Below, piece by piece: positions 8,739-17,593 of a stretch of 64,000 nt of DNA (the stretch's first letter is position 1; each line of letters opens with the position of its first letter). The stretch spans positions 1,674,001 to 1,738,000 of the forward strand of contig NZ_CP157276.1 in NCBI RefSeq assembly GCF_040024445.1, in the 5' to 3' direction. The notes under the pieces are model-generated. The model saw only the letters and a program-made list of their open reading frames with translations. It searched no databases and was not told where the DNA came from. The translations under genes and the position numbers were made by a program. The DNA is from Prescottella soli (GTDB taxonomy: Bacteria; Actinomycetota; Actinomycetes; Mycobacteriales; Mycobacteriaceae).

Positions 8739-9197
8739 ATGCAGCTGACGCAGTTCACGGATCTGGGCCTGCGGATCGTCATGCGACTGGCCGCCGGGTC
8801 GACCGACGGATCCGGCGCGGCCCCGAGCACCCGCGCGATCGCCGACCAGCTGGCCGTGTCGTACACCCACGCCACGAAAGTGGTTGCGCGACTGGGTGAA
8901 CTCGGCGTCGTCACCACGCGCCGCGGCCGCGGCGGCGGCCTCGCGATCACCGAACTGGGCCGCTCGGCGTCGCTGGGCTGGCTCACCAGGCAGCTCGAGG
9001 GCGACGGCGAGGTCGTGACGTGCGAGGGCGACAAACCGTGCCCGCTGCGCCGCGGCTGCCGACTGCGCTCCGCACTGCGCAATGCCCAGGACGCCTTCTA
9101 CGGCGCCCTGGACGCGCTGACCGTCCGCGACCTGGCGGACGACTCCCCCCATGACGTGCTGCTGACGCTCACCGCGCCGGCGGTGAACGAACCGTAA
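8739..9197 (+). CDS. nsrR: Rrf2-family nitric-oxide-sensitive repressor NsrR
   Basis: 152 residues from ATG 8739, starting MQLTQFTDLGLRIVMRLA as Rrf2 proteins do. The winged helix contains TRAIADQLAVSYTHATKVVARL and the GVVTTRRGRGGGL wing. Three cysteines (CEGDKPCPLRRGC) match the [Fe-S] cluster ligands of NsrR. NO damages the cluster and releases DNA, de-repressing NO-detoxification genes. The flavohaemoglobin gene starts 23 bp downstream, which is the classical target and supports NsrR over IscR or RirA. An upstream TTG start is less likely because it lies inside the operator. Confidence 0.9.
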   Translation: MQLTQFTDLGLRIVMRLAAGSTDGSGAAPSTRAIADQLAVSYTHATKVVARLGELGVVTTRRGRGGGLAITELGRSASLGWLTRQLEGDGEVVTCEGDKPCPLRRGCRLRSALRNAQDAFYGALDALTVRDLADDSPHDVLLTLTAPAVNEP

Positions 9198-9220
9198 GCC
9201 CCGACCGACAGGAGAATCCG

Positions 9221-10444
9221 ATGCTCTCGGAGGCCTCGAAGGAAACCGTCCGCGCCACGCTGCCCGCCGTGGGCGCCGCGATCGGCGACATCACGCCGCT
9301 GTTCTACCGCAAGATGTTCGACGCCCATCCCGAGCTCGAGCGTGACCTGTTCAATCGCGGCAACCAGAGCCAGGGCGAGCAGCAGAAGGCACTGGCCGGG
9401 GCCGTCGCCGCGTTCGCGACGCTGCAGCTCGACCCCGATCCTGCACGGGTCGAGGCGATCCTGTCGCGCATCGCCCACAAGCACGCGTCGCTCGGCATCA
9501 CCGCCGACCAGTACTGGATCGTGCACAAGCACCTGTTCGAAGCGATCGTCGAGGTGCTCGGCGAGGCCGTCACGCCCGAGGTGGCCTCGGCGTGGGACGA
9601 GGTGTACTGGCTGATGGCCAACACCCTCATCGCGATGGAGGCCGGACTGTACGAGAAGGCCGGTGTCGAGGCGGGCGACGTGTGGCGGCCCGTGCGGGTC
9701 ACGCGCCGGGCGCACCAGTCCGCGGACACCGTCTCCTTCACGCTGGCCGCCGCCGACGGTTCCGCGCTGCCGACGTTCGCGCCGGGCCAGTACATCTCGG
9801 TCGCCGTCCACCTGCCCGACGGCGCCCGCCAGATCCGGCAGTACAGCCTCGCGTGCGGGCCCACCGACGCCGAGTGGCGAATCACCGTCAAGCGGATCGC
9901 GGGCCAGGCGCTGCCCGACGGTGCCACCACCCCCGCGGGCGAGGTGTCGAACTTCCTGTACGACAACGTCTTCGAGGGCGATGAGCTGACGGTGTCGCTG
10001 CCGTTCGGCGACCTGGTCCTGCCCGACGACGACGCCCCGCTGCTGCTGGTCTCGGCCGGCATCGGCTGCACCCCCATGATCGGGATGCTCGAGCATCTCG
10101 CGTCCACCGAGGACAAGCGCAGCGTCTCGGTCCTGCACGCGGACCGCTCCGCCGCGCAGCACGCGCACCGCGCCGAGCTCACCGAACTGGTCGAGCGGCT
10201 GCCGTCCGGCGTGGTGCACCGCTGGTACGAGGACCTGGGTGCGCGGGACGCGTTCGCCGGAACCCGGTTGGGCCGTGCGGATCTGACCGACGTCACCCTC
10301 GAGCCCGGCACGCGTGCCTTCCTCTGCGGCCCGCTGCCGTTCATGCTGGCGATGAAGGAGTCCCTCATGGCCCGGAACGTGCCGGAGGAGAACATCCACT
10401 ACGAGGTGTTCGGCCCGGACAGCTGGGCCGGTGCCACCGCGTAG
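9221..10444 (+). CDS. hmp: Flavohaemoglobin, nitric oxide dioxygenase
   Basis: 407 residues in the usual three-domain order. The globin (1-135) has Tyr29 (B10), Gln49 (E7 region) and proximal His88 (HKHASLGI). The FAD domain has RQYSLA. The NAD domain has GIGCTPMIGMLEHL and CGPLPFM, and the protein ends YEVFGPDSW. The enzyme oxidises NO to nitrate with O2 and NADPH in the cytoplasm. AGGAG lies just before the ATG. It forms an operon with nsrR and a terminator follows at 10465-10495. Confidence 0.96.
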   Translation: MLSEASKETVRATLPAVGAAIGDITPLFYRKMFDAHPELERDLFNRGNQSQGEQQKALAGAVAAFATLQLDPDPARVEAILSRIAHKHASLGITADQYWIVHKHLFEAIVEVLGEAVTPEVASAWDEVYWLMANTLIAMEAGLYEKAGVEAGDVWRPVRVTRRAHQSADTVSFTLAAADGSALPTFAPGQYISVAVHLPDGARQIRQYSLACGPTDAEWRITVKRIAGQALPDGATTPAGEVSNFLYDNVFEGDELTVSLPFGDLVLPDDDAPLLLVSAGIGCTPMIGMLEHLASTEDKRSVSVLHADRSAAQHAHRAELTELVERLPSGVVHRWYEDLGARDAFAGTRLGRADLTDVTLEPGTRAFLCGPLPFMLAMKESLMARNVPEENIHYEVFGPDSWAGATA

Positions 10445-10464
10445 TCACCCGGATCGAGAGCCAC

Positions 10465-10495
10465 GGTCGTCGGCGACATCACGTCGCCGACGACC
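10465..10495 (+). terminator. Terminator hairpin after hmp
   Basis: Perfect 13-bp stem GGTCGTCGGCGAC / GTCGCCGACGACC with loop ATCAC, 20 bp after the hmp stop. There is no T-run. Confidence 0.7.
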
Positions 10496-10538
10496 TGTGT
10501 TCCCGGGCAACGCCGCCGGGAGTGTTCTACGGTGAGGT

Positions 10539-11561
10539 GTGGCCCGACCTCAGTTGATCCTGACGCCGCTGACACCTGCGGCGATCTTCCTCGTCCTCAC
10601 CATCGACGAGGGCGGCGAGAACACCGTCCGCGACGTGCTCGCCGACGTCGACGGCCTGCGCAAGGCCGTCGGATTCCGGGTGCCCGATTCGGGATTGGTG
10701 TGCGTCACCTCCATCGGCGCGTCGGCATGGGACCGGTTGTTCGACGGCCCCCGCCCGGCGGAGCTGCACGAGTTCGTCGAACTCGACGGCGCCCGGCACC
10801 GCGCGCCCGCGACGCCCGGCGATCTACTGTTCCATATCCGCGCGGTGTCGATGGACCTGTGCTTCGAGCTGGCGTCGAAGATCGTCGGACGCCTGCGCGG
10901 CGCGGCGACCGTCGTCGACGAGACCCATGGCTTCCGGTACTTCGAGCAGCGCGACCTGCTCGGCTTCGTCGACGGCACGGAGAACCCCGAGGACGTCGAG
11001 GCGGCCGAGGCGGCCCTCGTCGGCGACGAGGATCCCGACTTCACCGGCGGCAGCTACGTGATCGTGCAGAAGTACCTGCACGACATGGATTCCTGGAACG
11101 CGATCTCCACCGAGGAGCAGGAGCGCGTCATCGGCCGCACCAAGCTCGACGACATCGAAATGGACGACGACGTCAAACCGCCCAATTCCCATGTCGCGCT
11201 GAACACCATCACGGACGAGAACGGCGACGAACGTCAGATCCTGCGGGTCAACATGCCGTTCGGCAGCCTCGGCGACGACGAGTTCGGCACCTACTTCATC
11301 GGGTACGCGGCCACGCCCTCGGTCACCGAGGAGATGCTGCGCAACATGTTCGTCGGCAAGCCCGAGGGCAACACCGACCGCATCCTCGACTTCTCGACGG
11401 CCGTCACCGGCGGCCTGTTCTTCTCCCCCACCGTCGAGTTCCTCGACAACCTCCCGCCGGCGCCGGGGATCCGGCAGGCCGGCACCGAAGACGCGAGCCC
11501 GTCTCCCGCCGCTGACGGATCACTCGGAATTGGCAGTCTGAGAAGGAGTTCCAACCGATGA
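10539..11561 (+). CDS. dypB: DyP-type haem peroxidase (DypB class), encapsulin cargo
   Basis: 340 residues, GTG start. It has the signature GFVDG with Asp145, proximal haem His218 (NSHVAL) and distal Arg236 (LRVNMPFG), each offset by 8 from Asp153, His226 and Arg244 of Rhodococcus DypB. It lacks a Tat signal. After a Pro/Ala/Ser linker (about 302-325) the tail DGSLGIGSLRRS (326-337) is a typical encapsulin cargo-loading peptide, so the enzyme is packed inside the shell encoded next. DypB enzymes use H2O2 on dyes, Mn2+ and lignin models. Its stop overlaps the encapsulin start (ATGA). Confidence 0.95.
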   Translation: MARPQLILTPLTPAAIFLVLTIDEGGENTVRDVLADVDGLRKAVGFRVPDSGLVCVTSIGASAWDRLFDGPRPAELHEFVELDGARHRAPATPGDLLFHIRAVSMDLCFELASKIVGRLRGAATVVDETHGFRYFEQRDLLGFVDGTENPEDVEAAEAALVGDEDPDFTGGSYVIVQKYLHDMDSWNAISTEEQERVIGRTKLDDIEMDDDVKPPNSHVALNTITDENGDERQILRVNMPFGSLGDDEFGTYFIGYAATPSVTEEMLRNMFVGKPEGNTDRILDFSTAVTGGLFFSPTVEFLDNLPPAPGIRQAGTEDASPSPAADGSLGIGSLRRSSNR

Positions 11562-12358
11562 ACAACCTCTACCGCGGTCTCGCCCCGATCACCGACGCCG
11601 CCTGGGCGTCGATCGAGGAGGAGGCAACCCGAACCTTCAAGCGGCACATCGCGGGACGGACCGTCGTGGACGTCTCGGGCCCGCACGGCACCGACTTCTC
11701 CGCGGTCGGGCTCGGCCGCACCACGGCGATCGACGCCCCGGCCTCCGGTGTGCTGGCCCGCCAGCGCCGCGTCGCCCCGCTGGTCGAGCTGCGGGTGCCG
11801 TTCACGCTGTCCCGCGAGGAGATCGACAACGTCGAACGCGGCGCGCAGGACGCCGACTGGGACGCCGTCAAGGAGGCCGCGAAGAAGATCGCGTTCGCCG
11901 AGGACCGCGCGATCTTCGAGGGCTACGCCGCGGCCGGCATCGAAGGCATCCGCGCGAGCTCCTCGAACCCGCCGCTGCGCCTGCCCGAGGACGTCCGCGA
12001 CGTGCCCGAGGTGATCAGCCAGGCGCTGTCGGAGCTGCGCCTGGCCGGCGTCGACGGCCCGTACTCGGTGCTGCTGAGCGCCGAGGCGTACACGCAGGTC
12101 AGCGAGACCTCCGATCACGGCTACCCGATCCGCGAGCACATCCGGCGGCTCATCGACGGCGACATCATCTGGGCGCCGGCGATCGACGGGGCGTTCGTGC
12201 TGACCACCCGCGGCGGCGATTTCGACCTGCAGATCGGACAGGATCTGTCGATCGGCTACCTGTCGCACGACTCCGAGACGGTCGACCTGTACTTCCAGGA
12301 GTCGCTGACGTTCCTCACCTACACGGGCGAGGCCTCGGTCGCGCTGTCGGCGCGATAG
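11558..12358 (+). CDS. enc: Encapsulin shell protein (family 1, HK97 fold)
   Basis: 266 residues, the usual length, starting MNNLYRGLAPITDAAWASIEEEA. Family segments include KRHIAGRTVVDVSGP, LVELRVPFTLSREEIDNVERG, EDRAIFEGY and LFLTYTGEA-like ending (FLTYTGEASVALSAR). Family 1 encapsulins of this size assemble small icosahedral nanocompartments around cargo enzymes. AGAAGGAG precedes the ATG at 11558, which overlaps the dypB stop by four bases, giving coupled cargo and shell synthesis. Confidence 0.96.
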   Translation: MNNLYRGLAPITDAAWASIEEEATRTFKRHIAGRTVVDVSGPHGTDFSAVGLGRTTAIDAPASGVLARQRRVAPLVELRVPFTLSREEIDNVERGAQDADWDAVKEAAKKIAFAEDRAIFEGYAAAGIEGIRASSSNPPLRLPEDVRDVPEVISQALSELRLAGVDGPYSVLLSAEAYTQVSETSDHGYPIREHIRRLIDGDIIWAPAIDGAFVLTTRGGDFDLQIGQDLSIGYLSHDSETVDLYFQESLTFLTYTGEASVALSAR

Positions 12359-12404
12359 GACCGGCACGACGCCCGAGTCTTCACTCACACGGTGAAACGA
12401 GGGG

Positions 12405-12445
12405 TTGACAGCAGGCACGGGGCGAAGGCTAGCCTAATCTGCGTT
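12405..12445 (+). promoter_or_regulatory. Promoter with IdeR/DtxR-like palindrome
   Basis: TTGACA at 12405-12410 and TAGCCT at 12430-12435 (19-bp spacer) look like a SigA promoter. The -10 lies in AGGCTAGCCTAA, a perfect 10-bp palindrome plus TAA that resembles half of the actinobacterial iron box (TTAGGTTAGGCTAACCTAA). Iron control is a suggestion only. Confidence 0.4.
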
Positions 12446-12497
12446 ACCGAACGGTGATGTAGGACCCGGTCGCACCGGGGTGTTAGGAGCAGCTTTC

Positions 12498-12746
12498 GTG
12501 ATCGACGACCTGATCGAACTCGCACACACCCAGAACGTCGTGCTCGAGACGCTGCCCTGCCCCGACGGCCGCGACGAGTACGTCCTCGCCCGCACTGACA
12601 CTGCGGCGACGATCCGGTTGTGGGTGCGGCCCGACGGGCGCTTCTCGCGGGCGCTCGGCGACGAGGGTGCGCTGAGCCTCGGCCAGGTCATGACCGTGTG
12701 CGGCCTCTCCTACTCCGCCCGCCGGGCAGCCACCCCGGCCGCCTGA
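12498..12746 (+). CDS. Small conserved-looking protein, unknown function
   Basis: 82 residues from GTG 12498, placed 7 nt after AGGAGC. It is acidic, with a mixed alpha/beta pattern (DDLIELAHTQNVVLETLPCPDGRDEYVLARTDT) and one Cys pair spread over the chain. No TM segment or signal. It has its own promoter and a bidirectional terminator, so it is a monocistronic unit downstream of encapsulin. No family is recognised. Confidence 0.65.
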   Translation: MIDDLIELAHTQNVVLETLPCPDGRDEYVLARTDTAATIRLWVRPDGRFSRALGDEGALSLGQVMTVCGLSYSARRAATPAA

Positions 12747-12762
12747 GTTTCGACCCGAACGT

Positions 12763-12800
12763 GAAAGTCCCCGACCGGTTCGCACCGGGCGGGGACTTTC
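12763..12800. terminator. Bidirectional terminator between convergent genes
   Basis: Arms GAAAGTCCCCG (12763-12773) and CGGGGACTTTC (12790-12800), with an inner ACCGG/CCGG pairing. It lies between the small plus-strand gene and the minus-strand M23 peptidase gene. Confidence 0.75.
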
Positions 12801-12818
12801 GTCGTCTCGGGGGTCGGC

Positions 12819-13649
12819 TCACATGGTGGCCGAGGCGCCGCGCCACGTGACCGCGACGCCGCGCTCCTCGAGCCACGCCGACGGGTCGACCTTCGCGCCG
12901 TTCGCGTTCCAGACCTCGAAGTGCAGGTGCGGACCGGTCGACTGGCCGCGATTGCCGACGGTCGCGATCTGCTGGCCCGCGACCACGTGCTGCCCGACTG
13001 CCACCTGGTAGTCGTTGACGTGACCGTAGATCGTGGTGGAGCCGTCGTCGTGCTTGACGCGCACCCACAGACCGAATCCGGATGCGGGACCCGCGTCGAC
13101 CACGACGCCGTCGGCGGCGGCGTAGACCGGGGTGCCGATCGGGGCCGCGATGTCGAGGCCGCCGTGATGGCTGCCCCAACGCGGACCGAAGTCCGAGGTC
13201 AGGGTGCCGGATACGGGCTTGACCGCGCGCGGCGCGCTCAGCGAGCCGCTCATCGAGCCGAAGCTGGCCTCGGCCGCGGCGGTGAGGTCGTTGACGACCT
13301 GCTCGACCTGCGGCATGCCTGCCGGGATCTCGAACGCCTTGACGGTGTCGATCACCTGCTGCGCGGTCGGCGCCTGCGGGAGCGTGGGCAGCGCCGGCAG
13401 CTCGACGCCGGCCGGGAGCAGGCCCTCGGGGAGTTGGAACTGCTGAGTGGTCGGGGCGGTGTCGGCGGCCGCGGATCCGGCTCCGAGCTGCGCTCCGGCG
13501 GTGAGGATGGCGCCCGTCGCGGCGGCGACGGTGGCGGCCTTCAGACCTGCGCCTGGACCGGAAGTTGCGTCGCGATGACGGCCCCGCTGGGCGGTCGGAT
13601 CGATCTCGATGAGAAGGGCGTCGGAATCCGTCCGGCGATGGCGTCCCAC
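12819..13649 (-). CDS. Secreted M23-family (LytM-like) metallopeptidase
   Basis: 276 residues. A basic N-terminus and hydrophobic Ala-rich segment (LKAATVAAATGAILTAGAQLGAGSAAADT, about 36-64) form an export signal ending AAADT. A linker with PAGVELPALPTLPQAPT precedes the catalytic domain (about 165-276), which has the zinc ligands H..D in HHGGLDIAAP and HLH in GPHLHFEV. It probably cleaves peptidoglycan cross-links outside the cell. No ydaO-like riboswitch is visible in the leader. ATG at 13649; GTG alternatives exist further in. Confidence 0.88.
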   Translation of the reverse strand: MGRHRRTDSDALLIEIDPTAQRGRHRDATSGPGAGLKAATVAAATGAILTAGAQLGAGSAAADTAPTTQQFQLPEGLLPAGVELPALPTLPQAPTAQQVIDTVKAFEIPAGMPQVEQVVNDLTAAAEASFGSMSGSLSAPRAVKPVSGTLTSDFGPRWGSHHGGLDIAAPIGTPVYAAADGVVVDAGPASGFGLWVRVKHDDGSTTIYGHVNDYQVAVGQHVVAGQQIATVGNRGQSTGPHLHFEVWNANGAKVDPSAWLEERGVAVTWRGASATM

Positions 13650-13923
13650 AGTCAGCTACCTCGTCAATCGTTTCTTCGGCCACGAACTCCGCAGTGCACT
13701 CGATCTTGCTGCCGGGCCAAGGTAACAAATCCATATACGTCTTCGCTAGCGTTACCTGATCTTTATTTTCGGTTGAGGCGGCGATCGATAGACTTCTCGG
13801 CATTCCGCCGCTGGCACGGCCCCCTCGTCTGCCATCCGGCCCTTCGGGAGCAGCCCCTGCTGGGGGGCGCGCCGTGGTGACGGAGCGCAATCGTGCGTGT
13901 CAGGCACCCAGGAGGTCGCGGCG

Positions 13924-16215
13924 ATGACGACAGGCCCCACGGTCGGCGGGAACGGCGACGACGACGCATTCCGGTTCGAGCCGTACCGACATCCGGCCGC
14001 CGGCTGGGGTGCTGCCAAGAGCGTGAGCCGTTTCCTTGCCCGGGAGCGCACGTTCCTCGACGGGCCGCGGGCCGTCATGCGAATGAATCACGAGGGCGAC
14101 GGCTTCGACTGCCCGGGATGCGCATGGCCGGACGATCTCAAGGGCCTGCACCTGGATATCTGCGAGAACGGGATCAAGCACGTCACCTGGGAGATGACCC
14201 ACAAGCGCGTCGACCGGGATTTCTTCGCCGCACACACCGTCGCCGAGCTGTCGAGGTGGAGCGACGCCGCCCTCGAAGACCGCGGCCGTCTGACCGAGCC
14301 CATGCGATACGACCCGGGAACGGACCGCTACGTTCCGATCACCTGGGCGGCCGCCTTCGACCTCGTCGGCCGCACCCTGCGTGAACTCGACGAACCCGAT
14401 CAGGCCGCCTTCTACACGTCGGGCAGGCTCGGGAACGAGGCAACCTTCCTGTACCAACTCCTGGCCCGTGAGTTCGGCACGAACAACCTGCCCGATTGCT
14501 CGAACATGTGCCACGAGGCGAGCGGTCGCGCCCTGCAGGCATCGCTGGGCACGGCCAAGGGCACGGTCGACCTGAAGGACTGGGAGGTCACGGACGCGTT
14601 GTTCGTCATCGGGGTCAACGCGGCGTCCAACGCGCCGAGGATGCTGACCTCGCTCGTCGAGGCCTACAAGCGCGGGGCCCAGATCGTCCACATCAACCCG
14701 TTGGTCGAGGCCGCGGCACGACGCGCGATCATTCCGCACGAGTTCACGGCGATGGCGACCTTCCGGTCCACTCCCACCAGCACCTTGAACCTGCAGCCGC
14801 GCATCGGCGGCGACATGGCGCTGCTCCGCGGGATGGCGAAGGTCGTGCTGGACGACGCGCGGACCGACCGGGACGCCCTCGACGCCGAGTTCATCGCACG
14901 TCACACCACCGGATTCGAGGCGTATCGCGCCCTGTGCGAGGCGACGCCGTGGGCGGAGATCGAACGCCAGTCCGGAGTCGCTCGCGCCGACATCGCCAAG
15001 GCAGCGCAGGTCTATCGCCAGGCGGACCGCAGCATCATCAGCTGGTGTCTGGGCGTCACCCAGCACGATCACGGCGTGGACACCGCCCGCGAGATCGTCA
15101 ACCTGCTGCTCCTGCGCGGGAACATCGGCCGGGAAGGCGCGGGCCCCTCACCGGTGCGCGGGCACAGTAACGTCCAGGGCAACCGAACCTGCGGTATCGA
15201 CCATCGCCCCGCGTCGGAGTTCCTCGACCGACTGGCCGACGTCTGCGAGATCGACCCGCCCCGAAAGCACGGCCTGGACACCGTCGGCACCGTCGAGGCC
15301 ATGCACCGCGGCGACGTGCAGGTCTTCGTCGGTATGGGCGGGAACTTCGCCCTCGCCGCTCCCGACACCCCGTACACCTTCGCGGCACTGCGGAAGTGCC
15401 GGCTGACGGTTCACGTCAGCACCAAGCTCAACCGCAGTCACCTGGTGCACGGCCGTGACGCGCTGATCCTGCCGTGCCTCGGCCGCACCGAGAAGGATCG
15501 GCAGCGATCCGGGGTCCAGGCGACATCGGTGGAGGATTCGATGAGCATGGTGCACCTGTCCGTCGGGATGAAGCGCCCCGCCTCGGCGCACCTGCTGTCC
15601 GAACCGGCCGTCATCGCCGGCATCGCCCGAGCGACGCTGCCCGACAGCGCCACGCCGTGGGAGTGGTACGTCGACGACTACGACCGCATCCGCGACACCA
15701 TGTCGCACGTGCTCGACGGATTCGAGGACTTCAATCGACGGGTCCGCCTGCCCCTGGGATTCCGCATCCGCCAACCCGCCCGTGAGCTGGTCTTCGACAC
15801 GCCGTCCGGGCGGGCCGAGTTCTCCACCGCCGCGCTGCCCGACGTCGTCCCGGCCGCGGGGCAACTGGTGCTCGGCACCATGCGGTCGCACGACCAGTGG
15901 AACACCACGATCTACTCCGACAACGATCGCTATCGCGGTGTGAGGAATCTGCGCACGCTGATCTTCATGAACGCCGCCGACATGGCAGAGCGCGGGATCG
16001 ACAGCTTCACCGCCGTCGAGATCACCAGCATCGCCCGCGACGGCAGCACCCGCTCCCTGCCCGGCTACACCGCCATCCCCTACGACATCCCCCGGGGCAG
16101 CGCCGCCGGCTACATGCCCGAGATGAACGTCCTGTGCGCGATCGGTGACTACAGCACACAGAGCAACCAGCCTCTGATGAAGAACGTCAGGATCACCGTG
16201 CGGCCGACACCGTGA
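13924..16215 (+). CDS. FdhF/YdeP-family molybdopterin oxidoreductase
   Basis: 763 residues from ATG 13924, preceded by AGGAGG at 8 nt (a GTG at 13897 is less likely). Molybdopterin-family segments include FDCPGCAWPDD near 60, FYTSGRLGNEATFLYQLLAREFGTNNLPDCSNMCHEASG, the pterin-binding HINP and RHT, GNIGREGAGPSPVRGHSNVQGNRT, and the C-terminal D1_C domain starting LGTMRSHDQWNTTIYSDNDRYRG. It lacks the N-terminal 4Fe-4S CxxC..C set of true formate dehydrogenases, as YdeP-like proteins do. The substrate is unknown; E. coli YdeP is linked to acid resistance. Predicted cytoplasmic, with no Tat signal. Confidence 0.88.
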   Translation: MTTGPTVGGNGDDDAFRFEPYRHPAAGWGAAKSVSRFLARERTFLDGPRAVMRMNHEGDGFDCPGCAWPDDLKGLHLDICENGIKHVTWEMTHKRVDRDFFAAHTVAELSRWSDAALEDRGRLTEPMRYDPGTDRYVPITWAAAFDLVGRTLRELDEPDQAAFYTSGRLGNEATFLYQLLAREFGTNNLPDCSNMCHEASGRALQASLGTAKGTVDLKDWEVTDALFVIGVNAASNAPRMLTSLVEAYKRGAQIVHINPLVEAAARRAIIPHEFTAMATFRSTPTSTLNLQPRIGGDMALLRGMAKVVLDDARTDRDALDAEFIARHTTGFEAYRALCEATPWAEIERQSGVARADIAKAAQVYRQADRSIISWCLGVTQHDHGVDTAREIVNLLLLRGNIGREGAGPSPVRGHSNVQGNRTCGIDHRPASEFLDRLADVCEIDPPRKHGLDTVGTVEAMHRGDVQVFVGMGGNFALAAPDTPYTFAALRKCRLTVHVSTKLNRSHLVHGRDALILPCLGRTEKDRQRSGVQATSVEDSMSMVHLSVGMKRPASAHLLSEPAVIAGIARATLPDSATPWEWYVDDYDRIRDTMSHVLDGFEDFNRRVRLPLGFRIRQPARELVFDTPSGRAEFSTAALPDVVPAAGQLVLGTMRSHDQWNTTIYSDNDRYRGVRNLRTLIFMNAADMAERGIDSFTAVEITSIARDGSTRSLPGYTAIPYDIPRGSAAGYMPEMNVLCAIGDYSTQSNQPLMKNVRITVRPTP

Positions 16216-16328
16216 CCGGGCCGCGATCACCGGCGCGTTGCCGGACGCGCGACCGATTCATCGAAGGACCGCGTCGGCGGTTACACTCCCAACTGCGGAA
16301 TACTGCGAACCGAGTTCGCCCCGCCCCC

Positions 16329-16401
16329 GCCCTCGTAGCTCAGGGGATAGAGCACGGCTCTCCTAAAGCCGGTGTCGCAGGTTCGAATCCTGCCGAGGGC
16401 A
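16329..16401 (+). tRNA. tRNA-Arg (anticodon CCT)
   Basis: 73-nt cloverleaf. Acceptor GCCCTCG/CGAGGGC with discriminator A, D-arm GCTC..GAGC, anticodon stem CGGCT/AGCCG around loop CTCCTAA (anticodon CCT, reads AGG), and T-arm GCAGG-TTCGAAT-CCTGC. CCA is not encoded. A secreted hydrolase gene follows, then the accessory, repeat-rich stretch. tRNA genes are frequent island borders. Confidence 0.96.
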
Positions 16402-16609
16402 CCCAAAGACCCTGATCCGGTGGATCTGCGTCGCGATGTCCGGAAACCCGGAGGACACCCCGCACCCGCCGCCACTCGCAGACGATGCCACCCGCTGAAT
16501 CGGATGCCGCTGTTCGCAAGGGATTTCGTCGAGGTGCCCTGCGTCGACGCGCGGAATGCGTACGACGGCAACCGACTCCTCCTCCGCCGTCTCTGGCTAG
16601 GCTGCGTTC

Positions 16610-17530
16610 GTGACGATACGACGACCACTGCTGCCCACGACCCGACACACCCGGACGCTGCTCCTCGCCGCGCTCATCGCGATGCCGATGGCGTCCGGAT
16701 TCTCGGCACCGGCCCTCGCCTCGGTTCCCGCGCCAGGTCCCGCGGCGCCGGCGGCTCCCGCTGCTCCGGAACGGCAATCCGTCAGCGAGCGGTACGCGGC
16801 CCCCGGCATCTACGCCGTCACATCGCTTGCGGTGCCCGGATACCAGGTGTTCCACCCCGCCGACATCGCCACCAGCCCCGACCGCCATCCGGTGGTCACG
16901 TTCGGTAACGGCAGCTACGCGACGTACGAGCAGTACGAGGAGTTACTTCGCCACCTGGCCTCCTGGGGCTTCGTCGTCGTGGTCGCCGACAGCAGCGTCA
17001 CCGGCGACGGGACCGAGATCCTGGCCGCAGCGCGCTACATCCTGGCGCAGAACGACAACCCGGAGAGCGTCTTTCACGATCGCATCGATGTCGCTCACGT
17101 CGCCGCCGTCGGACATTCGCAGGGCGCCGGGGGCTCGATCAATGCCAGCACCCACTCCGACGGACTCATCACGTCCACCGCTGTGCTCGACCTGCCCGAT
17201 CCCTGGTGGGCCTCTCGTCCCGTCGACGTGATCGACGTGGCTCGACTGACAGCTCCGGTCTTCTACCTGACCGGGTCCGACGATCCGGTCTCGACGGCCA
17301 TACCGCAGGCCGCCTATCACGCCGTGAGCCCGGTGCCCGCGGCCCGCGGTCGCCTGCTGGGGGTGGGGCACAACTGGCCCAGCGACGGAGGTGGCTTCCG
17401 CGGGTACCTCACCGCGTGGCTGCGCTTCACCCTCACCGACGACGCCGACGCCGCACGCGCCTTCGTCGGTCCGGCACCGGAGCTGTTGGCCGATCCACGG
17501 TGGGACGGGACTGCGGTCAAGGGTTGGTGA
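16610..17530 (+). CDS. Secreted alpha/beta hydrolase (chlorophyllase/PET-hydrolase-like)
   Basis: 306 residues, GTG start. Signal peptide LLLAALIAMPMASGFSAPALASV is followed by a Pro/Ala linker (PGPAAPAAPAAPE). The hydrolase domain has the oxyanion strand PVVTFGNGSYATYEQYEELL, nucleophile elbow GHSQG (Ser near 177), acidic residue in LTGSDDPV and catalytic His in GVGHNW. It probably hydrolyses esters outside the cell; the substrate is unknown. A hairpin 40 bp downstream ends the unit. Confidence 0.85.
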   Translation: MTIRRPLLPTTRHTRTLLLAALIAMPMASGFSAPALASVPAPGPAAPAAPAAPERQSVSERYAAPGIYAVTSLAVPGYQVFHPADIATSPDRHPVVTFGNGSYATYEQYEELLRHLASWGFVVVVADSSVTGDGTEILAAARYILAQNDNPESVFHDRIDVAHVAAVGHSQGAGGSINASTHSDGLITSTAVLDLPDPWWASRPVDVIDVARLTAPVFYLTGSDDPVSTAIPQAAYHAVSPVPAARGRLLGVGHNWPSDGGGFRGYLTAWLRFTLTDDADAARAFVGPAPELLADPRWDGTAVKGW

Positions 17531-17569
17531 ATCGACGGTTACTTCACGAACGCAGCGCAGCGACCTGAT

Positions 17570-17593
17570 CGAGGTCGGTCGTCACCGACCTCG
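17570..17593 (+). terminator. Terminator hairpin after the secreted hydrolase
   Basis: Perfect 10-bp stem CGAGGTCGGT / ACCGACCTCG with loop CGTC, 40 nt past the stop. No T-run. Confidence 0.65.

Noticed and set aside
13650-13923. ydaO/c-di-AMP riboswitch before the M23 peptidase
   Set aside because: These riboswitches often precede wall hydrolases in actinobacteria, but the conserved core was not found in this leader.
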